From DASSUW01 sp963759375 (GTDB lineage: Bacteria > Actinomycetota > Thermoleophilia > Solirubrobacterales > Solirubrobacteraceae): a DNA stretch of 64,000 nt. A program made the position numbers and the translations under genes. Within the stretch, counting starts at the first letter, position 1, and each line of letters begins with the position of its first letter. Below are positions 35,614 to 43,648 of this stretch, piece by piece. The stretch is taken from contig CAVWYY010000002.1 of assembly GCA_963759375.1 (NCBI GenBank), forward strand, positions 620,001 to 684,000, in the 5' to 3' direction. Below the pieces are notes generated by a model. It worked only from the letters and a program-made list of their open reading frames with translations, was not told the origin of the DNA and searched no databases.

Positions 35614-36395
35614 ACGTCAGCCTCCGCCAGCGCCGCCTCGACGTCGATCCCGCCGCGCGCGGCCTCGGCCAGCCACACGAACGTCTCGCGGTTGCCGGCC
35701 GGGCCCGGAAGGCCCGACGGCGCGAAGCCCAGCACCGTCGCCCCGAGCTCCGTCGCGCACGCGGCAACGCCCGCAATCGCCTCACGCCGCACGGCGGCGT
35801 CGCGCACCACGCCGCCCTTGCCGACCCGCCCGCGTCCCGCCTCGAACTGCGGCTTGACCATCGCCAGGCAGTCGAATCGCTCGGCGGCGACGCCGAGCAC
35901 CGCCGGCAGCACCTTGGCCAGCGAGATGAACGAGACGTCGATGACGATCAGGTCGGGCGCGTACGGCACCTGGTCCGTGGTCACGGCTCGGGCGTTCACC
36001 CGCTCGATGACGGTCACGCGCTCGTCCTGGCGCAGCTTCCAGTCGAGCTCGCCGTAGGCCACGTCGAGCGCCACGACGTGCTCGGCACCGCGCTGCAGCA
36101 GGCAGTCGGTGAACCCGCCGGTGGAGGCGCCGACGTCGAGCGCGCGCCGGCCGGCGACCTCCACTCCCAGGGCGTCGAGCGCGTTGGCGAGCTTGATGCC
36201 GCCGCGGCTGACGTACGGCGGCGGGGCGTCGATGGCCAGCTCGACGTCCTCGGCCACGAGCTGGCCCGGCTTCTGCGCGCGGGCGCCGCCGGTGCCGACA
36301 TGGACCTCGCCCGCCAGCACGGCCGCGGCCGCGCGCGAGCGCGACGCGAACAGGCCACGCTCCGCCAGCAGGCTGTCGAGGCGGACCCGGGGCAC
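35610..36395 (-). CDS. tlyA: TlyA family rRNA 2'-O-methyltransferase (S4 + FtsJ domains)
   Basis: The 261-residue protein starts at GTG 36395 (VPRVRLDSLLAERGLF). Residues 3-65 are an S4 RNA-binding domain (SRSRAAAAVLAGEVHVG). The rest is an FtsJ-type SAM methyltransferase with ALDVGASTGGFTDCLLQRGA, VALDVAYGELDWKLR, IVIDVSFISLAKVLPAV and MVKPQFEAGRGRVGKGGVV. TlyA methylates the ribose of 16S/23S rRNA nucleotides in mycobacteria and affects capreomycin response. Upstream it is divergent from a small membrane protein gene. Confidence 0.94.
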   Translation of the reverse strand: MPRVRLDSLLAERGLFASRSRAAAAVLAGEVHVGTGGARAQKPGQLVAEDVELAIDAPPPYVSRGGIKLANALDALGVEVAGRRALDVGASTGGFTDCLLQRGAEHVVALDVAYGELDWKLRQDERVTVIERVNARAVTTDQVPYAPDLIVIDVSFISLAKVLPAVLGVAAERFDCLAMVKPQFEAGRGRVGKGGVVRDAAVRREAIAGVAACATELGATVLGFAPSGLPGPAGNRETFVWLAEAARGGIDVEAALAEADV

Positions 36396-36462
36396 GGCGC
36401 AACACGGTAACGGGTGACCGAACGCACAGTTCGCGGGCCGCGCGGGCGGCACCATTCCAGAC

Positions 36463-36789
36463 ATGTTGCGACGCCTCTCACTCCCGGCACACGGCGCCGT
36501 CGAGCTGTCCCTCGGGCTGGCGCTGATCGCTGCTCCCTTCGCGCTGGGCCTCGGTCCGGCGGGCCTCGTCGCCTGCCTGACCGCGGGCGCGCTCGTCACG
36601 GGCCTCGGGCTGAGCGCCGAGATGCCGATCTCGGCGCACATGGCCGCTGACACGGCGGTCGCCATGGCGATGCTCGCGGCCGCCGTGGTGGTCTCGGCGA
36701 GCGATGCGTTCGCCGGCGGCCTGTTGGCCGCGGCCGCGGCGGCCGAGCTGGCGCTCGGTGCGTGTACGCGGTGGACTCGGCGCGCCTGA
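36463..36789 (+). CDS. Small membrane protein of unknown function
   Basis: The 108-residue product consists almost wholly of hydrophobic helices: about 14-32 (VELSLGLALIAAPFALGL), 34-52, 60-80 and 82-100. This is the size and style of small four-helix SPW-repeat-like or DUF-type membrane proteins. I do not recognise it firmly. It is the only plus-strand gene inside the efp-to-lysE housekeeping block, inserted between tlyA and dxs, and its TGA stop is also the first bases of the inverted-repeat element at 36788. Confidence 0.65.
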   Translation: MLRRLSLPAHGAVELSLGLALIAAPFALGLGPAGLVACLTAGALVTGLGLSAEMPISAHMAADTAVAMAMLAAAVVVSASDAFAGGLLAAAAAAELALGACTRWTRRA

Positions 36790-36993
36790 ACGTCAACTGC
36801 GGCTGGGTAGGGAGGTGGAGCGCCTGCGGCGAGGCAGTATTTCGTCGCCCTCATGGCGCCCACGATGGTTCGTGCGACGAAATGCACACCATGGGGCGCA
36901 ACGTCGCACACATCGACGCCCGCACCATGAGTGCGACGAAATGCACACAACCGCGGGCGCTCCTGCTCCCCTACCCAGCCGCAGTTGACGTTC
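36788..36993. repeat. Structured intergenic element with 25-bp terminal inverted repeats, copy 1
   Basis: The element is 206 bp long and bounded by perfect 25-bp inverted repeats (GAACGTCAACTGCGGCTGGG plus TAGGG at 36788-36812; complement at 36969-36993). The interior is largely self-complementary: ATTTCGTCGCCCTCATGG near 36838 pairs imperfectly with CCATGAGTGCGACGAAAT near 36926, and GTGCGACGAAATGCACAC occurs twice as a direct repeat. It lies exactly between two convergent genes, and the TGA stops of both the small membrane protein and dxs run into its ends. There is no ORF of its own. The same termini recur at 55638-55835. Confidence 0.85.
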
Positions 36994-38920
36994 AGACGAG
37001 CGTGCCGCGGCGGTCGAGCACGGCGGACTCGATCCGCTCGGCGATCCGCTCGGCGGTGAAGCCGACCTCCTCGTGCAGGAGGCCCGGCGCGCCGTGGGTG
37101 ACGTAGCGGTCGGGCAGGCCGACGCGCATGATGCGCGGCGCGGCGCCGCCATCGGAGAGCGCCTCCCAGACGGCGCTGCCGAAGCCGCCCATGAGCACGC
37201 CCTCCTCGACGGTGACGACGAGGTCGTGCTCCGCGGCGACCTGGGCGAGCAGCCCGGTGTCGAGCGGCTTGGCGAAGCGGGCGTCGGCGACGGTGACCTC
37301 GAGGTCGTGCTGCGCCAGCAGGTCCGCGGCCCCGAGCGCCATCTGCACGCCGGTGCCATAGCCGAGGATCGCCACGCGCTCGCCCTCGCGCAGGATCTCG
37401 CCGGTGCCGACCTCGAGCACGCGTGGCTGTGCCGGGATCTCGACGCCGACCGCCTCGCCGCGCGGGTAGCGGATCGCCGCCGGCCCGTCGAGGTGCAGCG
37501 CGGTGTGGAGCATGTGGACGAGCATCGCCTCGTCGCGCGGCGCCATCAGCGTGATGTTGGGCAGCGGGCGCAGGTAGGCGATGTCGAAGACGCCGTGGTG
37601 CGTCGGGCCGTCGTCGCCGACCAGGCCGGCGCGGTCCATGCAGAACGTGACCGGCAGGTTCTGCAGGCAGACGTCGTGGACGATCTGGTCGAACGCGCGC
37701 TGCAGGAAGGTCGAGTAGATCGCCGCGACCGGTCGCATGCCCTGCAGCGCCATGCCGGCGGCGAACAGGATCGCCTGCTGCTCGGCGATGCCGACGTCGA
37801 AGTAGCGGTCGGGCATCGCCTTCTGGAGGATCGAGAGCCCGGTGCCGGAGTTCATCGCGGCGGTGATGCCGACGACGTGCTTGTCGCGGCGGCACTCCTT
37901 GACCATCGCCTCGCCGAACACCTGCGTGTACTGCGGCGGCGGCGCGGCGCCCGTCTTGGGCTTGCTCGGGGCGGGGACGCCGCCCGCGATCGACTTCGGC
38001 TTGGCGGCGTGCCACTTCTCCATGCCCTCGAGGCCGCCCTCCTCGGCCGGGGCGAAGCCCTTGCCCTTCACGGTGGCGACGTGGATGACGACGGGGCGCT
38101 CGGCCTCGAACGCGGCGCGCAGCGCCTTGCGGACCGCGCGCACGTCGTGACCGTCGATGACGCCCATGTAGGCCCAGTCGAGCTCCTCCCACCACAGGCC
38201 GGGCTGCCAGAGCGCCTTGACCGACTCCTTGACCTGTGGCCCGAGGCGCTCGAACGCGGCGCCGATCCCGCCCGGCAGACGCGTGAGCTTCTCCTCGACG
38301 CCCTCGCGGGCCTTCCACAGCCCCGGGTCGAGCCGGACGCGGTTGAAGTAGCGCGACAGCGCGCCGACGTTCGGCGCGATCGACATCCCGTTGTCGTTGA
38401 GGATCACGACCATCGGCGTGCCGAGGCCGCCGGCCTGGTGGACCGCCTCGAACGCGACACCACCGGTCATCGCGCCGTCGCCGACGACGGCGACGACCTT
38501 GCCGTCATCCCCCGCGCCGTGCCGCATGGCCTCCTTGAGGCCCACGGCGTAGCCGATGGCGGTCGATGCGTGGCCGGCGCCCATGATGTCGTGCTCGGAC
38601 TCGTGGATCGAGCAGAACGGGGCCAGGCCGCCGTACTTGCGGATCGTCCGGAGCTCGTCGCGGCGGCCGGTGAGGACCTTGTGCGGATAGGCCTGGTGGC
38701 CGACGTCCCACACGACCTTGTCGCGCGGCGAGTCGAGCAGCGAGTGCACCGCGACCGCGATCTCGCACGTGCCGAGGTTGGCGCCGAAGTGCCCGCCGAT
38801 CTCGCCCACCGTGTCGATCAGCAGCTCGCGCACCTCCTGCGCGACCTGTTGCAGCTCGTCCTCGGAGAGCCCGTGCAGGTCCTGCGGGCGGTCGATGCGG
38901 TCGAGGATCGGTTTGGTCAC
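36992..38920 (-). CDS. dxs: 1-deoxy-D-xylulose-5-phosphate synthase
   Basis: DXS (642 residues) condenses pyruvate and glyceraldehyde-3-phosphate, the first step of the MEP isoprenoid pathway. Marks are WDVGHQAYPHKVLTGRRD, the TPP motif VVGDGAMTGGVAFEAVHQAG followed by NDNGMSIAPNVG, the catalytic Glu in FDVGIAEQQAILFAAGMA and the C-terminal transketolase lobe (VEEGVLMGGFGSAVWE). The GTG start overlaps the ispA stop (GTGA), linking first step and prenyl-chain synthesis. Its stop lies in the right arm of the inverted-repeat element. Confidence 0.97.
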   Translation of the reverse strand: MTKPILDRIDRPQDLHGLSEDELQQVAQEVRELLIDTVGEIGGHFGANLGTCEIAVAVHSLLDSPRDKVVWDVGHQAYPHKVLTGRRDELRTIRKYGGLAPFCSIHESEHDIMGAGHASTAIGYAVGLKEAMRHGAGDDGKVVAVVGDGAMTGGVAFEAVHQAGGLGTPMVVILNDNGMSIAPNVGALSRYFNRVRLDPGLWKAREGVEEKLTRLPGGIGAAFERLGPQVKESVKALWQPGLWWEELDWAYMGVIDGHDVRAVRKALRAAFEAERPVVIHVATVKGKGFAPAEEGGLEGMEKWHAAKPKSIAGGVPAPSKPKTGAAPPPQYTQVFGEAMVKECRRDKHVVGITAAMNSGTGLSILQKAMPDRYFDVGIAEQQAILFAAGMALQGMRPVAAIYSTFLQRAFDQIVHDVCLQNLPVTFCMDRAGLVGDDGPTHHGVFDIAYLRPLPNITLMAPRDEAMLVHMLHTALHLDGPAAIRYPRGEAVGVEIPAQPRVLEVGTGEILREGERVAILGYGTGVQMALGAADLLAQHDLEVTVADARFAKPLDTGLLAQVAAEHDLVVTVEEGVLMGGFGSAVWEALSDGGAAPRIMRVGLPDRYVTHGAPGLLHEEVGFTAERIAERIESAVLDRRGTLV

Positions 38921-39789
38921 GAGGAGCGGGTGTAGATGAAGTCCGTGATCTGCTCGAGCTCCGTGGCGCCGCCCGCGCGGCTCAGCGCCTCGCGGGCGTG
39001 ATCATGAGACTCGGCGGCCATCCGGCGCGCGCCGTCGACACCGTACTGGCTCACGTAAGTCAGCTTCCCATGGCGCTCGTCGCTGCCCTGCGGCTTCCCC
39101 AGGGCGTCCGCCGTTCCCGTCACGTCGAGGATGTCATCGACGATCTGGAAGAGGACCCCCAGCTCGGCCGCGAAGGCACGGAAGTCAGCCAGTCTAGTGG
39201 AGGCGGCATCCCCGCTTGTGAGGAGCAGCACGCACTCGACCGAGGCGGCGATCAGCCGGCCGGTCTTGAGCTCGTGCAGCCGGCGCAGGGTGACCTCGCC
39301 GTCCGGGACGAGGTTGCGGACGTCGATGTACTGGCCGCCGACCATCCCGTTCACGCCCGTGGCGCCCGCCAGCTCGGCGGCGGTGGCCAGCACGCGGGAG
39401 GGCTCGCCCTCCTGCTCGTGCAACAGGTGCCGGAACGCCTCGGCGTACAGCCCGTCGCCGGCCAGGATCGCGACGTCCTCGCCGTACTTGACGTGGCAGG
39501 TCGGCCGGCCGCGCCGCAGGTCGTCGTCGTCCATCGCCGGCAGGTCGTCGTGGATGAGGCTGTACGTGTGGATGAGCTCCAGCGCGGCGGCGAGCGGCAG
39601 CACGGTCGCGGGTGTGCGGCCGAGAGCACTCGCCGTGGCGAGCGCGAGCACCGGCCGGATGCGCTTGCCGCCGGCCAGCAGGCTGTAGCGCATCGCCTCC
39701 TCGAGCCCGGTGAGCCCGGGCTCGGTGGAGAACCGCAGACGCTCCAGGTAGTCCTCGACCTGGGCGCGGAGATGATCCGGGTAGCTCAC
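38917..39789 (-). CDS. ispA: Short-chain (E)-prenyl diphosphate synthase (farnesyl/geranylgeranyl)
   Basis: The 290-residue enzyme elongates allylic diphosphates with IPP. It has GGKRIRPVLALATASALG, the first Asp-rich motif in SLIHDDLPAMDDDDLRRGRP, the KTGRLIAASVE segment and the second motif in LFQIVDDILDVTGTADALG. The insertion PAM in the first motif is typical of bacterial FPP synthases of the IspA type. Start GTG 39789 (VSYPDHLRAQV). It lies between xseB and dxs with 4-nt overlaps on both sides, so the whole segment is translationally coupled. Confidence 0.94.
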   Translation of the reverse strand: MSYPDHLRAQVEDYLERLRFSTEPGLTGLEEAMRYSLLAGGKRIRPVLALATASALGRTPATVLPLAAALELIHTYSLIHDDLPAMDDDDLRRGRPTCHVKYGEDVAILAGDGLYAEAFRHLLHEQEGEPSRVLATAAELAGATGVNGMVGGQYIDVRNLVPDGEVTLRRLHELKTGRLIAASVECVLLLTSGDAASTRLADFRAFAAELGVLFQIVDDILDVTGTADALGKPQGSDERHGKLTYVSQYGVDGARRMAAESHDHAREALSRAGGATELEQITDFIYTRSS

Positions 39790-40007
39790 TGCTCGAGCGC
39801 GAGCTGGCCGGCCGGGCCGGACCCGGCGTCGGCGGCGCGGACCTCGCGGTCCAGCTCGGACCCCGCCTCCCCGGCGAGGCGGGCGCATTCGTCGACGAGC
39901 GCGGCAGCGCGCTCGGGATCGAGGTCGCCGCTGCGCAGCTCGGCGGCGGCGCGCTCCAGGCGGTCGACGATCCGGTCGAGGACTTCAGGCGGCATGCGGT
40001 GAGCCAT
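39786..40007 (-). CDS. xseB: Exodeoxyribonuclease VII small subunit-like protein
   Basis: This 73-residue helical protein (VLDRIVDRLERAAAELRSGD then PERAAALVDECARLAGEAGS) has the length and heptad pattern of XseB, which activates XseA, the nuclease subunit. It occupies the usual xseB place between nusB and ispA, overlapping both. The sequence match is loose and no xseA is present in this window, so the subunit may work with an xseA elsewhere or may have another role. Confidence 0.6.
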   Translation of the reverse strand: MAHRMPPEVLDRIVDRLERAAAELRSGDLDPERAAALVDECARLAGEAGSELDREVRAADAGSGPAGQLALEQ

Positions 40008-40401
40008 TCTCGCGCACCTCGCGGAGGATCGCCCCGAGGATGCCGTTCACGAAGCCGGGCGCGTCGGCTCCGCAGAACGCCTTCGCGGTCTCGACGGCCT
40101 CGTCGATCGCCCCCTCGGGCGGGATCGGGCGATCGGCCTCCACGACGTCCGGGTGCAGCATCTCCAGCAGCGCGGTGCGCAGGATCGCGCGCTCGAGCGG
40201 CGCGATGCGGTCGATCGCCCAGCCCTTGGCGTGCTCCGCGATGCGCTCGTCGAGCTCGGGCGAGTAGTCGGCCGTCGCATGCGCGAGCGCGCGGGTGAAC
40301 GTGTTCGCGTCGCGCTCGAAGAGGTCGTCGAGCGGCCGGCCGGTCAGGTCGTGCTGGTACAGCGCGAAGACAGCGGCGCGGCGCTGCTCGGAGCGTCTCA
40401 C
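39985..40401 (-). CDS. nusB: Transcription antitermination factor NusB
   Basis: NusB (138 residues) pairs with NusE/S10 on boxA RNA to allow antitermination in rRNA operons. It shows RRAAVFALYQHDLTGRPL at the N-terminus, IDRIAPLERAILRTALLEML in the middle and INEAVE-type helix AIDEAVETAKAFCGADAPGF ending with FVNGILGAILRE. GTG 40401 is inside the GTGA overlap with efp, and its 3' end overlaps xseB. Confidence 0.94.
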   Translation of the reverse strand: MRRSEQRRAAVFALYQHDLTGRPLDDLFERDANTFTRALAHATADYSPELDERIAEHAKGWAIDRIAPLERAILRTALLEMLHPDVVEADRPIPPEGAIDEAVETAKAFCGADAPGFVNGILGAILREVRENGSPHAA

Positions 40402-40958
40402 GCGCGGGACATGTACGAGCCGGACCGCGTATCCACCTTGATCCGGTCGCCGATGTTCACGAAGAGCGGGACATTGACGACCGCACCCGTCTCGAGCGTC
40501 GCGGGCTTGTTGCCGCCGCCGGACGCGGTGTCGCCCTTCACGCCGGGCTCGGTGTGGGTGACCTCGAGCTCGACCGAAGCGGAGAGCTGGAGGTCCGACG
40601 GCTGGTTGTCGATGAACAGCAGGTCGACGGTCTCGCTGGGCTTGACCCACTTCAGCGTGTCCTGCACGCCCTCCTCGGGGATCGCGAGCTGCTCGTAGCT
40701 CGCCTCGTCCATGAAGTGCGCGTCGGTCCCGTCGGCGTAGAGGAACTGCATCTTGCGCGCCTCGGTGCGGACCGGGCGGAACTTCTCGCCGGCGCGGAAC
40801 GTGCGGTCGATCACCGCGCCGTCGGCGGCGCGGCGCAGCTTGGTGCGCACGAACGCGCCGCCCTTGCCGGGCTTGACGTGCTGGAACTCGAGGATCTTGA
40901 AGACGGTGCCCTCGACCTCGATGTGGTTCCCGTTCTTGAACTGGTTCGTCGAAATCAC
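40398..40958 (-). CDS. efp: Translation elongation factor P
   Basis: EF-P (186 residues) relieves ribosome stalling at polyproline. The three beta-barrel domains are complete. Domain I carries the loop HVKPGKGGAFVRTKLRR with the tip Lys32 that is modified in some bacteria, and domain III ends NVPLFVNIGDRIKVDTRSG followed by SYMSRA. It starts at GTG 40958, overlapping the stop of the AbiEi/DUF559-like gene (GTGA), and it begins the efp-nusB-xseB-ispA-dxs run. Confidence 0.97.
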   Translation of the reverse strand: MISTNQFKNGNHIEVEGTVFKILEFQHVKPGKGGAFVRTKLRRAADGAVIDRTFRAGEKFRPVRTEARKMQFLYADGTDAHFMDEASYEQLAIPEEGVQDTLKWVKPSETVDLLFIDNQPSDLQLSASVELEVTHTEPGVKGDTASGGGNKPATLETGAVVNVPLFVNIGDRIKVDTRSGSYMSRA

Positions 40959-41860
40959 TGGCCGTGGAGTTTAGGAGCGCCTGCGGCCTCGATGCGAGCG
41001 AGCGTCTGGCGGTCGCGGCGCGTCGCCTGCTCGAATGTGACGCGGATGACGCGTTCGCCGTGAGCCTCGAGGATCGCCTGGCGCTCGGCGTCGTCCTCGC
41101 GGGCGAGGCGGTGGTCGTGCCAGGCGGCGCCGTCGGCCTCGATGCACAGGCGCTGGGCCGGCCAGCGGAAGTCGGGGATCACGGTGCGGCCGTCGAGGGT
41201 CAGCGGGACGTTGACGTCGGGCGGCGCGAAGCCGCCGGCCGCGATCAGCGCGAGCACCGCGTCCTCGAGCTCGCTGCGCGTGGGGGTGTGGCCGGTCGCG
41301 ACGATGCGGGCGAGGTTGCCCCTGGCCGGGGTGAGCTCGGCGATCGTGACGAGGTTGAGGGACATCGCCTGGCGCGTGAGGCGGCGGAGCTCGTTGAACG
41401 GCAGCATCGAGGAGAGGGCTCGGATGGTCGCGGCGGGCGTGGTCACGGGGATCCCGTAGCGCTGCGTGGCCTCGATGGTGGTCGCGCGGTGAGTGGTGAT
41501 GCCCTTGTGTGTGCGGCGGTACGTGGCGCTGACTTCGGGGAGGCGGTGGTCCCATTGGACGAGGCCGTGGAGGGTGGCGGCCGAGTAGTGGCTCAGCACT
41601 CCGTCGCAAGCCTTGGTGGCGGCGAGGAAGCGGCCGTTGAGCGAGACGTTCGCGTGGCCCACTGCGTACACCCCGCGGTGAAGGGGGTGCAGCCAACCGC
41701 GGCGCACCCGCGAGAGCACCGCCTTGTTCGTCAGCCCGCACTCGTGCAACTCCGCGATTGAGATCACTCCCCACTGCCGCGCAGCGAGCGTGGCGACACG
41801 ATTGTCAACTTGGTTCCCGCTGAGGGAACTAAGGTGACGATCGTGGGACACCTTCCCCAC
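40955..41860 (-). CDS. AbiEi-antitoxin-domain/DUF559 endonuclease-like protein
   Basis: This protein (up to 301 residues) has an N-terminal winged-helix of the AbiEi antitoxin type (LAARQWGVISIAELHECGL, then RRGWLHPLHRGVYAVGHA) and a C-terminal DUF559 domain related to very-short-patch-repair/restriction nucleases: VIPDFRWPAQRLCIEADGAA, WHDHRLAREDDAERQAIL and VIRVTFEQATRR. The Asp and the Glu-x-Asp match the PD-(D/E)xK pattern. Such proteins are numerous in actinobacteria, usually without a toxin partner, and none is seen here. The start is uncertain (GTG 41860 or 41851). It overlaps efp by four bases. Confidence 0.8.
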   Translation of the reverse strand: MGKVSHDRHLSSLSGNQVDNRVATLAARQWGVISIAELHECGLTNKAVLSRVRRGWLHPLHRGVYAVGHANVSLNGRFLAATKACDGVLSHYSAATLHGLVQWDHRLPEVSATYRRTHKGITTHRATTIEATQRYGIPVTTPAATIRALSSMLPFNELRRLTRQAMSLNLVTIAELTPARGNLARIVATGHTPTRSELEDAVLALIAAGGFAPPDVNVPLTLDGRTVIPDFRWPAQRLCIEADGAAWHDHRLAREDDAERQAILEAHGERVIRVTFEQATRRDRQTLARIEAAGAPKLHGQ

Positions 41861-41900
41861 CCTGCCGGGGTTCGTGTCACAGCTCTACGCAACAAGCGCG

Positions 41901-42341
41901 CTAAAGCGCGAAGAGCAGCACGAAGACCAGCGTCGCCAGCCCGAAGTAGCCGAACATCAGGCCGATCAGGGCCGCGGTCCGGCCGGTCTCCCGCCCCGAC
42001 GACCGGGAGATCTGGAACAGCGCCGTGTGCCCGGTGACGATCGCCACCAGCGACCCGACCCAGGCGAACCAGAGCAGGCCCGCGACCAGCGACACGATCG
42101 CGAGCGCGTTCACGCGCCGGCGCAGCCGGATGAAGCGCAGCGGGTCGGGCGGCGGCGTGACGTCGGCCGTCAGCGCCGTGAGCTCGGAGCACCAGCGGGC
42201 GCCGTAGGCGGACTCCAGCCGGTCCTCGAGCTCGTCGGACTCGAGCCGGCCCTCGAGCGCCGCCGTCCGCAGGCGATCGGCCGTAGCCTCGCGATCGGCG
42301 TCCGATGCCCTGGTCTGCGGCTTTGCGCGGTCGAGTGCCAC
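41901..42341 (-). CDS. DUF1707 + DUF4190-type membrane protein
   Basis: The 146-residue protein begins at a GTG (42341) with a DUF1707 domain, SDADREATADRLRTAALEGR and LESDELEDRLESAYGAR, and ends with two transmembrane helices (ALAIVSLVAGLLWFAWVGSL and LMFGYFGLATLVFVLLF) of the DUF4190 type. DUF1707 is a short helical actinobacterial domain of unknown function. It is divergent from the MarR-GNAT gene, sharing a 68-bp start-to-start region that holds a candidate operator. Confidence 0.82.
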   Translation of the reverse strand: MALDRAKPQTRASDADREATADRLRTAALEGRLESDELEDRLESAYGARWCSELTALTADVTPPPDPLRFIRLRRRVNALAIVSLVAGLLWFAWVGSLVAIVTGHTALFQISRSSGRETGRTAALIGLMFGYFGLATLVFVLLFAL

Positions 42342-42371
42342 CTGCTGAACAGCGTAATGCGGCCGCGAAGC

Positions 42372-42400
42372 TTGACAGCAGCATCAACTTCGTTGACGAT
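42372..42400 (+). promoter_or_regulatory. Candidate promoter with MarR-type operator
   Basis: TTGACA at 42372-42377 and GACGAT at 42395-42400 are 17 bp apart and would place the transcript start only a few bases before the ATG at 42410, a near-leaderless mRNA. The spacer and the -10 hold the inverted repeat TCAAC-TTC-GTTGA (42384-42396), a plausible site for self-repression by the MarR domain encoded downstream. Confidence 0.5.
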
Positions 42401-42409
42401 GGCAACGAT

Positions 42410-43348
42410 ATGGCCGCCACGACGCCCACCCGGATCGCCGCCGTCCGGGCCTTCAACCGCTTCTACACCCGCCGCCTGGGCATGCTCGGCACCGGCCTCC
42501 TGGGCACCGAGCACCCGCTCCCCCAGGCGCGCGTCCTCTACGAACTCGGCCAGCGCCCCGCCACCGCCACGGCCGACCTGAAAACGGTGCTCGACCTCGA
42601 CGCCGGCTACCTCAGCCGCCTGCTGACGAGCCTCGAGCACGCCGGCCTCGTCGAGCGCCGCCCGGACCCGCAGGACGCCCGCCGCCAGACCGTCCGCCTG
42701 ACCCGCGACGGCAAGCGCGCCTTCGCCGAGCTCGACGCGCGCTCGAAGCTGGAGATCCAGGAGCTGCTCGAGCGCCTCGGCGACCCGGACCAGCGCCGGG
42801 TCCTCGCCGCCATGCACGCGCTCGAGGCCGCGTGGGACGGCGCGCCGCCCAAGCGCACGTTCACGCTGCGCCCGCCGCAGCCCGGCGAGATGGGCTGGGT
42901 CATCCAGCGCCACGGGGCGGTGTACGCCGCCGAGCACGGGTTCGACGCCACCTTCGAGGCGCTCGTCGCCCAGATCGTCGCCGAGTACATGCAGCGCGAC
43001 GACCCGCGCGAGCGCGCCTGGATCGCCGACGTCGCGGGCGAGCCCGCCGGCTGCGTCTTCTGCATGAGCGACACCGACGACCGCGCCAAGCTGCGCCTGC
43101 TCCTCGTGGAGCCGGACGCCCGCGGCATGGGCGTCGGCGCCCGGCTCGTGGAGCAGTGCGTGCGGTTCGCCGAGCAGTCCGGCTACACGTCGATGACGCT
43201 GTGGACGCAGACCATCCTCGAGGACGCCCAGCGCCTCTACGCACGCGCCGGCTTCACGCTCGCCGGCTCCAAGCCGCACCACAGCTTCGGGCGCGACCTG
43301 GTCGATCAGACGTGGACCCGGCCGCTCAGTCCCCGGACTCGTACTTGA
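42410..43348 (+). CDS. MarR-type regulator fused to GNAT acetyltransferase
   Basis: The 312-residue protein has an N-terminal MarR winged helix (LPQARVLYELGQRPATATAD, then GYLSRLLTSLEHAGLVERRP) and a C-terminal GNAT domain (about residues 150-305) with the acetyl-CoA loop LLVEPDARGMGVGARLVEQC and LYARAGFTLAGSKPHHSFG. The fusion is known as an HTH-GNAT family and may couple sensing of acetyl-CoA or a drug to transcription. ATG 42410 is chosen over the longer frame from 42305, because the candidate promoter lies in between. It converges on and overlaps dodecin by 23 bp. Confidence 0.87.
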   Translation: MAATTPTRIAAVRAFNRFYTRRLGMLGTGLLGTEHPLPQARVLYELGQRPATATADLKTVLDLDAGYLSRLLTSLEHAGLVERRPDPQDARRQTVRLTRDGKRAFAELDARSKLEIQELLERLGDPDQRRVLAAMHALEAAWDGAPPKRTFTLRPPQPGEMGWVIQRHGAVYAAEHGFDATFEALVAQIVAEYMQRDDPRERAWIADVAGEPAGCVFCMSDTDDRAKLRLLLVEPDARGMGVGARLVEQCVRFAEQSGYTSMTLWTQTILEDAQRLYARAGFTLAGSKPHHSFGRDLVDQTWTRPLSPRTRT

Positions 43349-43541
43349 ACGAGATCGCCAGCCGCACGCGGTAGCTGCTGACCGCGCCGTTCTCGATCGT
43401 CACGTCCTCGCGGACGACCTCGGCGACTCGCAGGTCGCGCACCGTCTTGGCCGCGGTCTCGACCGCACTGCGCGCGGCCGCCTCCCACGACTCGCTGCTC
43501 ACACCGATCACCTCGGTGACGCGGTACACGCTGTCGGCCAT
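43326..43541 (-). CDS. Dodecin (flavin-binding storage protein)
   Basis: The 71-residue product MADSVYRVTEVIGVSSESWE continues into a short helix and beta strands (VVREDVTIENGAVSSYRVRL) as in dodecins, which form hollow dodecamers that store or buffer flavins. The Trp in SSESWEAAARSAV is the flavin-stacking residue. A GGAGGGGAG ribosome site precedes the ATG. It is monocistronic, with a strong hairpin upstream that belongs to the next minus-strand gene. Confidence 0.93.
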   Translation of the reverse strand: MADSVYRVTEVIGVSSESWEAAARSAVETAAKTVRDLRVAEVVREDVTIENGAVSSYRVRLAISFKYESGD

Positions 43542-43594
43542 ATGCGGCTCCCCTCCGGGTAGACGGACGTGAGCGGGACTCTCTCACGAAACGA

Positions 43595-43622
43595 CCGAGG
43601 CCCGCCGTGTGGCGGGCCTCGG
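43595..43622 (-). terminator. Hairpin terminator after calcium-repeat protein gene
   Basis: A perfect 12-bp stem (CCGAGGCCCGCC/GGCGGGCCTCGG, loop GTGT) lies 26 bp beyond the stop of the minus-strand gene ending at 43649, followed on that strand by TCGTTTCG. Confidence 0.75.
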
Positions 43623-43648
43623 CCGGTCTGGATCAGCGCACAGAGGCG

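Noticed and set aside
36788..36993. Coding potential in the inverted-repeat element (peptides with NVNCGWVGR)
   Set aside because: The same peptide arises wherever the 25-bp terminus is read through; it has no start or ribosome site and is explained by the repeat.
35610..38318. A 900-codon minus-strand frame joining tlyA with sequence inside dxs
   Set aside because: It crosses the inverted-repeat element and reads dxs in the wrong frame; tlyA clearly begins at GTG 36395.
40955..41860. Type IV toxin-antitoxin module
   Set aside because: Only the AbiEi-like/DUF559 protein is present; no AbiEii-type nucleotidyltransferase toxin is beside it.
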